A DNA stretch of 38,253 nucleotides, from contig NZ_BLJI01000038.1 in NCBI RefSeq assembly GCF_017312365.1, forward strand, positions 1-38,253. Reading direction: 5' to 3'. Every line of letters begins with the position of its first letter. Positions within the stretch are counted from its first letter, which is position 1. A program made the position numbers and the translations under genes. The notes beneath the pieces are model-generated. The model was not told the DNA's origin and ran no database searches. It worked only from the letters and a program-made list of their open reading frames with translations. Shown piece after piece: positions 1-11,692 of the stretch. Origin of the DNA: Chroococcus sp. FPU101 (lineage in GTDB: Bacteria > Cyanobacteriota > Cyanobacteriia > Cyanobacteriales > Microcystaceae).

Positions 1-168
1 AATTAATTAAGAAAACGTTTAAAAAACTCAAAATAACAAAAATCAATGTGAAAATTTGGCCATCGGGAAAACAGATGAATTTATAGATCCAGTCTCATCA
101 ACATAGCTTATGAATAACTTTAAAATACAAATCTGTGTGTAGAGAGGGGTTTGTTGTTGGAGTATTAA

Positions 169-288
169 TCCTGGCATCGAGCTATTGTCCCGTGGGGCAA
201 CCCCCAAAGTATCGTCGCCGCTCCAAAGTTTCACTATTCGAGTGCGGGATGGAATCGTAGTGGAGCCAATGGGCTAGAGACACCAGGA
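169..288 (-). rRNA. rrf: 5S ribosomal RNA
   Basis: This is the last gene of the rRNA operon and reads on the minus strand. The ends pair as expected for 5S: the 5' end TCCTGGTGTC near 288 and the 3' end GATGCCAGGA near 169. The internal segment around 188-216 matches the conserved cyanobacterial 5S core. It lies about 58 bp after the 23S 3' end. The length of about 120 nt is normal, and the ends are accurate to a few bases. Positions 1-168 beyond it are A+T-rich; I see no gene and no convincing hairpin-plus-U-run terminator there. Confidence 0.93.
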
Positions 289-346
289 AGTGGTGAGACA
301 CCATCAAGACTGCACAAAGATTAGAAAGAGAAAAAACTAATAGATG

Positions 347-3235
<2,889 letters not shown>

Positions 3236-3285
3236 GAATATCTATCACTCTTAATTTCTTAAGAATTGGCTTTTTCTCTTTTTCT

Positions 3286-3308
3286 TTATGCAGTTTTCAT
3301 GGTGCTGT
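3286..3308 (-). promoter_or_regulatory. boxA-like antitermination segment of the 16S-23S spacer
   Basis: On the minus strand the spacer reads CAGCACC, then ATGAAAACTGCATAAA, just before the 23S. Cyanobacterial spacers usually carry a boxB hairpin followed by a boxA of the form GAACCTTGAAAACTGCATA. The GAAAACTGCATA half is kept here, while the GAACCTT half is diverged. It would bind Nus factors during rRNA transcription. The assignment rests on remembered family consensus only. Confidence 0.4.
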
Positions 3309-3467
3309 CTGGACTTTTTTCAAATCCAGCATTCTTTCTGAACTTTTTCAGAATCGGTGCTGAATTTTTTGGAGTTGTTTTTAGTCATGGAGTCTCATCC
3401 TATCACTTCTTTTTGATTTTTGTCAAGTGATTGATAGTAGTTTTTAATGAGTGACTCAATAACTGTC

Positions 3468-3541
<74 letters not shown>

Positions 3542-3686
3542 GTTTTTTCCTCTTGCCCATTGACAAAGTTTGAAAGCCTTTTGACGTTTAACTGTTTCTT
3601 CACCCTTGTCACGACCTTGGGATATCTCAGCTTTTTTTAGCAATTATTTTAGTTTTGGCTAAATCAAAAGCGAGTTGGGTCTCCCT

Positions 3687-5182
<1,496 letters not shown>

Positions 5183-5397
5183 GGTTTGTTTGTTTTGGCT
5201 TTTTAGTTTTTTCGGTGATTACTCTTGTCAAAAGAGCTTTCACCTTATAATATATTGATTAACAAGGGCTATTTTGATTTGAAGCACTGGTTAAATGTCT
5301 TCTGGCTTTCAAACTCTTGATTTGTCAAGGTTCAGGGCGCGTTGGGAGATTTATTTTGGCGTTTCGTGTGAACCGCTCTCTTTACCGCGCATTTACC
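5183..5397 (-). other. rRNA operon leader
   Basis: About 215 nt lie between the promoter and mature 16S. On the minus strand the leader contains GAACCTTGACAAATC (about 5319-5333), which resembles a boxA antitermination element, overlapping a small CTTGA/TCAAG hairpin. An open frame on the plus strand here has no support as a gene. This stretch is most likely removed during rRNA processing. Confidence 0.5.
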
Positions 5398-5426
5398 AAT
5401 ATACGAACTTTCAATGGGTTTGTCAA
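5398..5426 (-). promoter_or_regulatory. Near-consensus sigma70-type promoter of the rRNA operon
   Basis: On the minus strand there is a perfect -35 box TTGACA (5421-5426), a 17-nt spacer, and a -10 box TATATT (5398-5403). Transcription would start near 5391, about 210 nt before 16S. Both the hexamers and the spacing match a strong housekeeping promoter, as expected for an rrn operon. The 280 bp between this site and nadC contain only A+T-rich DNA. Confidence 0.8.
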
Positions 5427-5712
5427 GCGTTTAGCCAAAAGTTTTTAAAAATTCTTCTATCCCTTACCAGTTCAGCTTTTCGGCATTCTTAGACCCTCAA
5501 AACTCTCGGTTTTAGCCGAAATTTAGCCAAATTCTGCTTAACTCAAAACTCGAAAAGCCAATCTCAGTAAGCTTTTTGGGGTTTTAAAAAGTTTTTGAGT
5601 TTTTTTGATAGCAACGATTCACTCAGAAGAGTTTGACTTTGCGTATAAGGAAAAAAGGGTACCTCTACTGGCATGATTTAAGTATAAGTATTGGTTTACC
5701 CTTGTTACTGCT

Positions 5713-6561
5713 ATGCTGCCTCTTTTGCTTGTTTTAGATCCCCTCTTGAATTCTTGGTTGCTAGAAGATCTAGGTCGTGCCGATTTCACAACACAAAGTA
5801 TCTTTCCAGATGCTGTAGTGAAAGGGAAAGCACAATGGATAGCTAAAGAAACAGGGGCGATCGCAGGTTTACCTGTAGCAAAAAGAGTATTTCAGTTATT
5901 GGACAATGAAGTCAGTTTTATTTCTACTGTCACAGAAGGAGAAAAATGCGAGACTGGAACAGTGATTGCAGAAATTGAAGGCTCAATGAATGCTTTGCTG
6001 ACAGGAGAACGAGTAGCATTAAACTTAGTGATGCGTTTAAGTGGCATCGCAACAGCCACCCATCAATATACAGAACTAATTGCAGACTTACCAGCACAGT
6101 TGGTTGATACTCGCAAAACCACACCAGGTTTAAGACTACTAGAAAAATATGCGACTCGAATAGGTGGTGCTGTTAATCATCGTATGGGTTTAGATGATGC
6201 AGTAATGATCAAAGATAATCATATACAGGCGGCTGGCGGAATTGGTCAAGCAATTACACGTATCCGTAAGACAATTCCTTATCCTTTGACAATTGAAGTA
6301 GAAACAACTTGCACTGCGGAGATTAAAGAAGCTCTCCAATGGAATGCCGATATTATCATGTTAGATAATATGTCTATTGATGAAATGAAAGCCGCAGTTC
6401 AATTGATTCGCAGACAAAACAGTCAAGTTAAAATTGAGGCTTCAGGCAATATTACATTAAACACAATAAGACCTGTAGCTGAGACAGGAGTGGACTATAT
6501 ATCGAGTAGTGCGCCGATTACTCGCTCGACTTGGTTAGATTTAAGTATGAAAATGATGTAA
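5713..6561 (+). CDS. nadC: Nicotinate-nucleotide pyrophosphorylase (carboxylating), quinolinate phosphoribosyltransferase
   Basis: NadC converts quinolinate and PRPP to nicotinate mononucleotide, CO2 and pyrophosphate in cytoplasmic de novo NAD synthesis. The 282-residue protein has the family's usual length. An N-terminal alpha/beta domain (about residues 1-115) is followed by the barrel, with the substrate-binding motifs RKTTPGLR (about 134-141), HRMGLDDAVMIKDNH (about 156-170), the acidic EVE strand (about 196) and a C-terminal IEASGNI (about 242) that contacts phosphate. The start ATG at 5713 precedes the conserved LLEDLGRADFTT-like segment; a slightly later start cannot be excluded. It stands alone, transcribed away from the rRNA operon. 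No other NAD-pathway genes are nearby. Confidence 0.95.
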   Translation: MLPLLLVLDPLLNSWLLEDLGRADFTTQSIFPDAVVKGKAQWIAKETGAIAGLPVAKRVFQLLDNEVSFISTVTEGEKCETGTVIAEIEGSMNALLTGERVALNLVMRLSGIATATHQYTELIADLPAQLVDTRKTTPGLRLLEKYATRIGGAVNHRMGLDDAVMIKDNHIQAAGGIGQAITRIRKTIPYPLTIEVETTCTAEIKEALQWNADIIMLDNMSIDEMKAAVQLIRRQNSQVKIEASGNITLNTIRPVAETGVDYISSSAPITRSTWLDLSMKMM

Positions 6562-6772
6562 CCCTACAGTTAATTAAGTAAAAATTCAACTGTCTTATTG
6601 AACAATTATTTTTTTAAAAGAATCCCTATCAGTTTAAAGAAAGTGAGAGAAAAAACAAAACTGTTGGATTATAGCTATAAATTATCTAAGATCACAATCT
6701 TTTGGCTTTGTCATTTATGATTTAAGCTCATGAGCGACAATCTTCAGATTTTTAGCGGATTCCAAGACTTGA

Positions 6773-6789
6773 CTATTCTTCTAGAATAG
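6773..6789. promoter_or_regulatory. Inverted repeat upstream of the pedR-like gene
   Basis: CTATTCT-TCT-AGAATAG is a perfect 7-bp inverted repeat 39 bp before the preferred start at 6829. It sits in the 237-bp gap after nadC, which otherwise shows no gene. Its place suggests an operator, perhaps autoregulatory for the small LuxR-type protein, but this is inference only. Confidence 0.35.
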
Positions 6790-6828
6790 AAGAAACGAAT
6801 GAGTAAAATTACTAGAGGAAAAATACTT

Positions 6829-7116
6829 ATGGTCAACAATAAGTATAACAACGCTGCTTCCTTATCTGATCGTGAGTTAGAAATTTTAGACCTAGTTGCT
6901 TATGGCTTAACGAATCACGACATTGCTGAACGACTTGAAATCAGCAAGAGAACGGTAGATAACCATATTAGTAACATTCTGACCAAAACCAAGACCGAAA
7001 ATCGAGTAGAGTTAGTGAGATGGGCTTTACAGTGGGGAAAAGTCTGTATTGATGATGTTAACTGCTGTACATTACCCCTTAATCCTCAGCAGCCATTTGA
7101 TGAAGTTCATTCTTAG
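6829..7116 (+). CDS. pedR: Small LuxR-type (GerE) regulator, PedR-like
   Basis: This is a stand-alone LuxR/GerE helix-turn-helix protein without a receiver domain. The DNA-binding core runs from LSDRELEILDLVAYGLTNHD through ISKRTVDNHISNIL, a classic recognition helix. PedR (Ssl0564 in Synechocystis) is known to link photosynthetic electron transport to transcription through thioredoxin and a cysteine recalled as Cys80. From the ATG at 6829 this protein has 95 residues and cysteines at 73, 79 and 80, so the position agrees. An AGAGGA ribosome site lies before 6829; an in-frame ATG at 6799 would add ten residues. The 3' end overlaps the next gene by 17 bp, so the two are probably co-transcribed. 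The symbol rests on remembered similarity. Confidence 0.8.
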   Translation: MVNNKYNNAASLSDRELEILDLVAYGLTNHDIAERLEISKRTVDNHISNILTKTKTENRVELVRWALQWGKVCIDDVNCCTLPLNPQQPFDEVHS

Positions 7117-7687
7117 ATTGCATAAGCTCACACCCTTTATTTTAATTCTATTAAGTTCGATGGGTTTATCTAGTTGTAGCGAGGCGGGTTTTATCACGCC
7201 ACCTACTCAAGCATTGATTGGTAGCATCAACACAACAACAACAGAACAATATCCTAATTTTTCATATGATGGTCGTTATTTAATTTTTGCCTCCGATCGC
7301 CAATCACAACGTACGATTTATCTTTACGATCTTCAAAAACGACAACTTGTATTTTTACCTGGATTAAATCAACTAGGTATTTTACAAGATCAGCCCGCCA
7401 TTAGTGCTGACGGTCGTTATATTGTTTATGTTTCTGAACTAACGGGGAAACCAGACATTTTTATTTATGATCGCCAAACTTTAAAAACGGAAAATATAAC
7501 TAAAAATATTTTAGGAGAAGTGCGACATCCTACGATCAGTGGTAATGGTCGTTTAATTGCGTTTGAAAGTAATCGTTTTGGTCAATGGAATATAGAAGTT
7601 TATGATCGAGGGACTAATATTCCTCTTTCCTTACCTCAAGGGCTTCCTTCTCCTACTTTACCTTCTTCTACAAACGACAAAAATTAA
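7100..7687 (+). CDS. TolB-like beta-propeller lipoprotein
   Basis: The predicted 195-residue protein begins with a lipoprotein signal: MKFILRLHK, a hydrophobic stretch, and a lipobox ending LSSC, with the lipidated Cys about residue 26. The mature part has three TolB/PD40-type propeller repeats of the form YPNFSYDGRYLIFASD, QPAISADGRYIVYVSE and HPTISGNGRLIAFESN. Each ends in a YDR/YDL strand. The C-terminus is Pro/Ser-rich. Three blades are too few for a closed propeller, so it may oligomerise or be a shortened family member. The start at 7100 was chosen because the signal peptide begins there; an upstream in-frame ATG (7049) would spoil it. It overlaps the pedR-like gene. The role is unknown. 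Confidence 0.78.
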   Translation: MKFILRLHKLTPFILILLSSMGLSSCSEAGFITPPTQALIGSINTTTTEQYPNFSYDGRYLIFASDRQSQRTIYLYDLQKRQLVFLPGLNQLGILQDQPAISADGRYIVYVSELTGKPDIFIYDRQTLKTENITKNILGEVRHPTISGNGRLIAFESNRFGQWNIEVYDRGTNIPLSLPQGLPSPTLPSSTNDKN

Positions 7688-8742
7688 AATAATTGCCAGT
7701 CTTTTGAACTTAAACGTTTTAACATCTCTAGACGGTGCGTCAAATAGGAATGATCCAAGCGGCTATAATCATATAACTGAGTATTACTGAGATGAATTGA
7801 CCAAGACCAAAGATAAGCGACTTGAGTCAATGCTTGAAGTGAATGAGATTCTAGATCGGTTAAAGGTTCGATCACTTCATAACCTTGAATAAACGCATCT
7901 CTAACGCCACAACTCAAACCTGTTTGTAAAGAAACTTGTAGAAATTTACCGATATCAAAAGCTCGCCATCCATAACCACATTGATCAAAATCAAATAGAG
8001 TCATGTGATTATTTGAGGTGAAGTGAACATTACCACTATGAGGATCGCCCCAACAAACTCCCCAATATGGCGTAGTTTTGGGTAAAGATTGTAATTGTTG
8101 TTGAAGATTGGCGATTAAACGGACAATAAGTTGTAAATCTTGCTGTCGGTATACTAGGAAAGGTGCAATAATTTGTAACGAATCTTCAAGTAAATATTTT
8201 AAATCAAGAGCTTGACGAGCGGCTAAAGGCTGAAAATTGCGAGCTACTTGATGTAATCTAGCAACAGTTTGACCTAGAAGATGACTTTGATGAGAATTGA
8301 GATCACCGAGTGCCACAGACCCCGTAGCATAGGGAAATAAAGAAAGATATCTCATTCCTTCTGGTGCCTGTATTTCAACTAATAAACTATTATCCCTAGT
8401 CCGTAAAGGTGCCGCAACAGGAATTGCATTTTGCTTAAGATATTCGAGCAATTCTAATTCAAAATCGATTTCAGTTTTTGTTCGCCAATGATAATGAGAA
8501 ACTCTAACAATATAGAACGTTGAAATGGTTTCTAATAAATAAACATCACTTAAACCGCGATGCCATAGTTGACAATCTTTGGGAAGATCGATATCGTAAT
8601 GATCAAAAATAAGCGAGCTAATCCCACAGGGCGCGATCGTCGAGTAAATAATAGGAAGATCACTCGCTTGCTGCTGCTGTTTGTTCCTCTGGGACTCTTC
8701 TATAAATTGCCAAGATGAAATCAAAGTAGTCAAGATGATCAC
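7684..8742 (-). CDS. APH-fold phosphotransferase (aminoglycoside/homoserine kinase-like, RdoA/SrkA type)
   Basis: The protein has a choline-kinase/APH fold. The catalytic loop appears as WGDPHSGNVHF (about residues 233-243) with the expected Asp and Asn, followed by the metal-binding LFDFDQCGYG (about 252-261) and AFDIGKFL. The N-lobe contains the VYLLETIS...YIVRVS strand pair that holds the ATP-binding lysine or its substitute. The sequence most resembles stress-related RdoA/SrkA-like Ser/Thr kinases; the substrate cannot be read from sequence. The start is uncertain: GTG at 8742 has an AAGGAG only 1 nt away, while TTG at 8733 has the same AAGGAG at 10 nt and may be the real start. It converges on the lipoprotein gene with a 4-bp overlap. 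Confidence 0.82.
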   Translation of the reverse strand: MIILTTLISSWQFIEESQRNKQQQQASDLPIIYSTIAPCGISSLIFDHYDIDLPKDCQLWHRGLSDVYLLETISTFYIVRVSHYHWRTKTEIDFELELLEYLKQNAIPVAAPLRTRDNSLLVEIQAPEGMRYLSLFPYATGSVALGDLNSHQSHLLGQTVARLHQVARNFQPLAARQALDLKYLLEDSLQIIAPFLVYRQQDLQLIVRLIANLQQQLQSLPKTTPYWGVCWGDPHSGNVHFTSNNHMTLFDFDQCGYGWRAFDIGKFLQVSLQTGLSCGVRDAFIQGYEVIEPLTDLESHSLQALTQVAYLWSWSIHLSNTQLYDYSRLDHSYLTHRLEMLKRLSSKDWQLF

Positions 8743-9121
8743 GCTCCTTGCAACAAGAGTGTTTTATGCTAACTCACGTTTAAATGCACAGATGAATAAA
8801 TTAGGAAACTTAAAAAAGCTTTTTTAGCTCCTTTATTAACTAACTATAATAAATTCAAACCCTCCTCAGTATCTTTAGCTACACTCATCAGGTTTTGTCG
8901 CAATTTGTAATATTAGTCTATGGTTATGAAATTGATTTAACTTATTAATACAAGGACGATTTGTCTTTGTCTTTTTTCTGCTAAGGCTGTTATATTATCG
9001 CATTTTTAGGGAACTTTATATAAGTAAGACATAATTTTAAAGTATTTTTTTGACCGATAGTGAGTTAAATCACCCCCATTAGGCGATTAATCAGTTATGG
9101 TCATCAATAGAGGAAACCTAG

Positions 9122-9154
9122 AAGTTTCTTTTTACAGATTTTGTAGAGAAACTT
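9122..9154 (+). promoter_or_regulatory. Stem-loop in the 5' region of the spkB-like gene
   Basis: AAGTTTCT (9122-9129) and AGAAACTT (9147-9154) form a perfect 8-bp stem with a 17-nt loop, about 60 bp before the kinase start. It lies in the 473-bp gap 8743-9215 between divergent genes. The rest of that gap is A+T-rich and holds nothing I can identify. It could be an RNA hairpin in the leader or an operator. Confidence 0.3.
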
Positions 9155-9215
9155 GTAAGCTCCGATGAATCCTACTTTCATTCACAGTTTGGACAATGTG
9201 TATTGGTGACCCTAC

Positions 9216-10820
9216 ATGAGTTACTGCGTCAACCCCTCCTGTTCTCAACCTAAAAACCCTGATCAGGCTGTAGTGTGTCAAGCCTGTGGCTCAACACTGC
9301 TACTACGCGAACGCTATCAAATCCTTGGCATTCTAGGTAAAGGGGGTTTTGGGGCGACCTTTGCCACTCAAGATCTATCCTTGCCAGGTAAACCTCTATG
9401 TGTAGTGAAACAGCTACGACCTTCGACAGATGATCCTAACGTTTTTCGGATGGCTAAGGAATTATTTGAAAGAGAAGCCGAAACATTGGGTAAAGTCGGT
9501 AACCATCCACAAGTCCCTCGGTTATTAGACTATTTTGAATCTCAACAACAGTTTTATTTAGTACAAGAATACGTCAAAGGTCATAATTTACATCAAGAAG
9601 TTAAAAAACGAGGCCCTTTTAGTGAGGCGGGTGTTCAACAATTTTTAAGTGAATTGCTGCCCATTATTAACTATATTCATCAACAAAAAGTTATTCATCG
9701 AGATATTAAACCTGCTAACTTAATTCGTCGTCAAACCGATCGTAAATTAGTTTTAATCGATTTTGGAGCCGTTAAAAATCAAGTTAACTCAGTCATCGCT
9801 TCTAAAACATCTGCTCAGACCGCGTTTACCGCCTTTGCCGTAGGAACACAAGGTTTTGCTCCACCTGAACAAATGGCGATGCGACCTGTTTACGCCAGTG
9901 ATATTTATGCGTTGGGTATTACTTGTATTTATCTTTTGACGGCGAGATCTCCTAAAGATTTAGAAGTGGATCAAAATACGGGCGAATTACTCTGGGAAAA
10001 TTGGGTACAAGTTAGTCCAGCCTTTGCTAAAGTTCTCAAAACCATGCTCGAAGTGTCTGTCAGACATCGTTATAAATCAGCCGAAGAAGTGCTTCAAGCG
10101 TTGGATTTATCGGCTTATTCAGACAGTCTAGCTCAAAGCATGATCACCATGCCTTTACCCTCAGATAAACAATCTGATGAGCCTTTTTCGAGTAATCTAC
10201 AATCTCAATTTTCTACGGCTTTTTCGACTAAAACAACGGGTAAAACCTCACCACTTCGGGGTGTCAATGTTAGCCCTTCCTATCAAGCTCAACCGCCTAA
10301 TGGGGGAATGGCATTTCAAAATATCCAACAAAGTCATAACCCGAAAAATAAAGTAAGAGCAACCGAAATTACTCTGATTAAGAAAAAAGGTAAACTTGAT
10401 TCTAGAGCTATTGTCGAAGGCTATGAAAGAGGTCAAAGAGATTTTGCTCAGGAAGAATTAAATGCGCTTAATCTTCAAAGAGCAAGACTACCAGGGATTA
10501 ATTTTTATCAATCTAAATTAACAGGTTCAAACTTACAAGATGCGGATCTCTCTCATGCTGATTTAGGTCGAGCGAATTTAAGTCAGGCTATTCTGAAAAA
10601 TACTAATTTAAGTCAAGCTTATTTAAGTTATGCTGACTTAGATCGGGCTGATTTAAGAGGGGCTGATTTAACTGGAGCGCATTTAAAATATGCTAATTTA
10701 AAAGGTGCGAATCTTTGTGGTGCCAATTTGTGTGATGCACAGGTAACACCCGAACAATTAGCATTAGCTAAAACCAATTGGTTAACGGTTATGCCAACTG
10801 GTAAACGAGGTTTTTGGTAA
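9216..10820 (+). CDS. spkB: SpkB-like serine/threonine protein kinase with Cys motif and pentapeptide repeats
   Basis: The 534-residue protein has three parts. An N-terminal four-Cys cluster (C4, C9, C21, C24) looks like a zinc ribbon or redox site. The kinase domain (about 34-300) has a Gly-rich loop GKGGFGATF (41-49), catalytic Lys65, HRDIKPANL (from 161), DFG (182-184) and an APPEQ in place of APE. After a Ser/Gln-rich linker, a pentapeptide-repeat helix (about 435-505) carries A(D/N)L units. This order matches SpkB of Synechocystis, which is known to depend on redox state and to phosphorylate the glycyl-tRNA synthetase beta subunit. All catalytic residues are present, so it should be active. 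The gene ends 4 bp from the convergent VOC gene, and a Cys-cluster PP2C phosphatase follows. Confidence 0.9.
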   Translation: MSYCVNPSCSQPKNPDQAVVCQACGSTLLLRERYQILGILGKGGFGATFATQDLSLPGKPLCVVKQLRPSTDDPNVFRMAKELFEREAETLGKVGNHPQVPRLLDYFESQQQFYLVQEYVKGHNLHQEVKKRGPFSEAGVQQFLSELLPIINYIHQQKVIHRDIKPANLIRRQTDRKLVLIDFGAVKNQVNSVIASKTSAQTAFTAFAVGTQGFAPPEQMAMRPVYASDIYALGITCIYLLTARSPKDLEVDQNTGELLWENWVQVSPAFAKVLKTMLEVSVRHRYKSAEEVLQALDLSAYSDSLAQSMITMPLPSDKQSDEPFSSNLQSQFSTAFSTKTTGKTSPLRGVNVSPSYQAQPPNGGMAFQNIQQSHNPKNKVRATEITLIKKKGKLDSRAIVEGYERGQRDFAQEELNALNLQRARLPGINFYQSKLTGSNLQDADLSHADLGRANLSQAILKNTNLSQAYLSYADLDRADLRGADLTGAHLKYANLKGANLCGANLCDAQVTPEQLALAKTNWLTVMPTGKRGFW

Positions 10821-10824
10821 TGAT

Positions 10825-11406
10825 TTAATCATTAGCCTCAGCCAATTCAATTACTCGTTCTTCAAAATCTTTAACTAAAAAATTGAGGGGTTTATTGCGA
10901 CGAATTTTATATTTTAGTCGTCTAGCTTGAACTCGCATTAAAATTGCTTCTAAACAAGCATTATCAAAGCAAACGTGACGATGACGATTGTTATGGCCAA
11001 AATTAGCACCTGTTACAATATGAATCTGAGTATTTTTTTTCAACTGATACCATAAACCATCAGTTTGATTAAATTCAGTTCTTGGTTTAGGTTGAGTCGA
11101 TGAATAATTAGACCAATAAATCGGATCAACTCCTGGGGTTCCTAGACTTTGCTCATAGTTATAGTAATAGTGAAGCGGAACCTCAGCAACAGGCAAATCG
11201 AGTAAACCTTCATAAAAATCTTTAGCAGCAGCGAGATCCGACACCATAATCGTATAAATTTTGGGCGCACTCGTCAAAAACATCCACATGGCGATCGCAT
11301 AAGCCGCCAAAAGCATCACCATGATACCTTGAGTAGACAAGATGCTATCGACGGGTAAAAATGAACCCAAATAAATAGGGTTAATTAAATTAGTAGGCAT
11401 CATCAT
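10825..11406 (-). CDS. Membrane-anchored glyoxalase/VOC-like protein
   Basis: The predicted 193-residue protein has one hydrophobic segment near residues 26-46 (IMVMLLAAYAIAMWMFLTSA) and then a VOC-type beta-alpha-beta unit: a strand IYTIMVSDLAAAKDFYEGLL, typical of glyoxalase/bleomycin-resistance folds, and later HRHVCFDNACLEAILMRVQ with a C-terminal DFEERVIEL. The spacing of His and Glu residues is compatible with a metal site, but the substrate is unknown. The start is one of three adjacent ATG codons (11398-11406). It lies between the SpkB-like kinase and the PP2C phosphatase on the opposite strand. The family looks cyanobacterial; no function is claimed. Confidence 0.75.
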   Translation of the reverse strand: MMMPTNLINPIYLGSFLPVDSILSTQGIMVMLLAAYAIAMWMFLTSAPKIYTIMVSDLAAAKDFYEGLLDLPVAEVPLHYYYNYEQSLGTPGVDPIYWSNYSSTQPKPRTEFNQTDGLWYQLKKNTQIHIVTGANFGHNNRHRHVCFDNACLEAILMRVQARRLKYKIRRNKPLNFLVKDFEERVIELAEAND

Positions 11407-11608
11407 AAAGTAAAGTCATTAGTGTTATCTTTCATAACGGCTAAGTTTATTTATTCTGCCATAGATCTAAGATGAGTTGCTACTTTATGATTAGACAAGA
11501 ATCATCAAAGATTAGAAAACTTAATTTTGGGAAACACTCATGATCTAGATAAAAATCTGAGTAATCTACTTTAACGATCGGATATTGTCAAAGCTTTTCA
11601 GGGAATAC

Positions 11609-11626
11609 TAGGTTGAGAGCAGCCTA
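11609..11626 (+). promoter_or_regulatory. Small hairpin upstream of the PP2C gene
   Basis: TAGGTTG-AGAG-CAGCCTA folds into a 7-bp stem (one G-U pair) with a four-base loop, 67 bp before the phosphatase start. The 286-bp gap 11407-11692 lies between divergent genes and shows nothing else distinct. It may be an RNA leader hairpin. Confidence 0.25.
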
Positions 11627-11692
11627 TCAAGGTGCTTAAAGAAGGATAGTCTATTATTCATTAGTCGATAAAAACGAAAGTTGAAGTAGCTC

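Noticed and set aside
3236-3467. A tRNA-Ala gene in the 16S-23S spacer
   Set aside because: No cloverleaf or TGC anticodon arm can be found; spacers with only tRNA-Ile are common in cyanobacteria.
5295-5492. A 65-codon open frame on the plus strand between 16S and nadC
   Set aside because: It lies across the rRNA promoter and leader, which read on the other strand, and resembles no protein.
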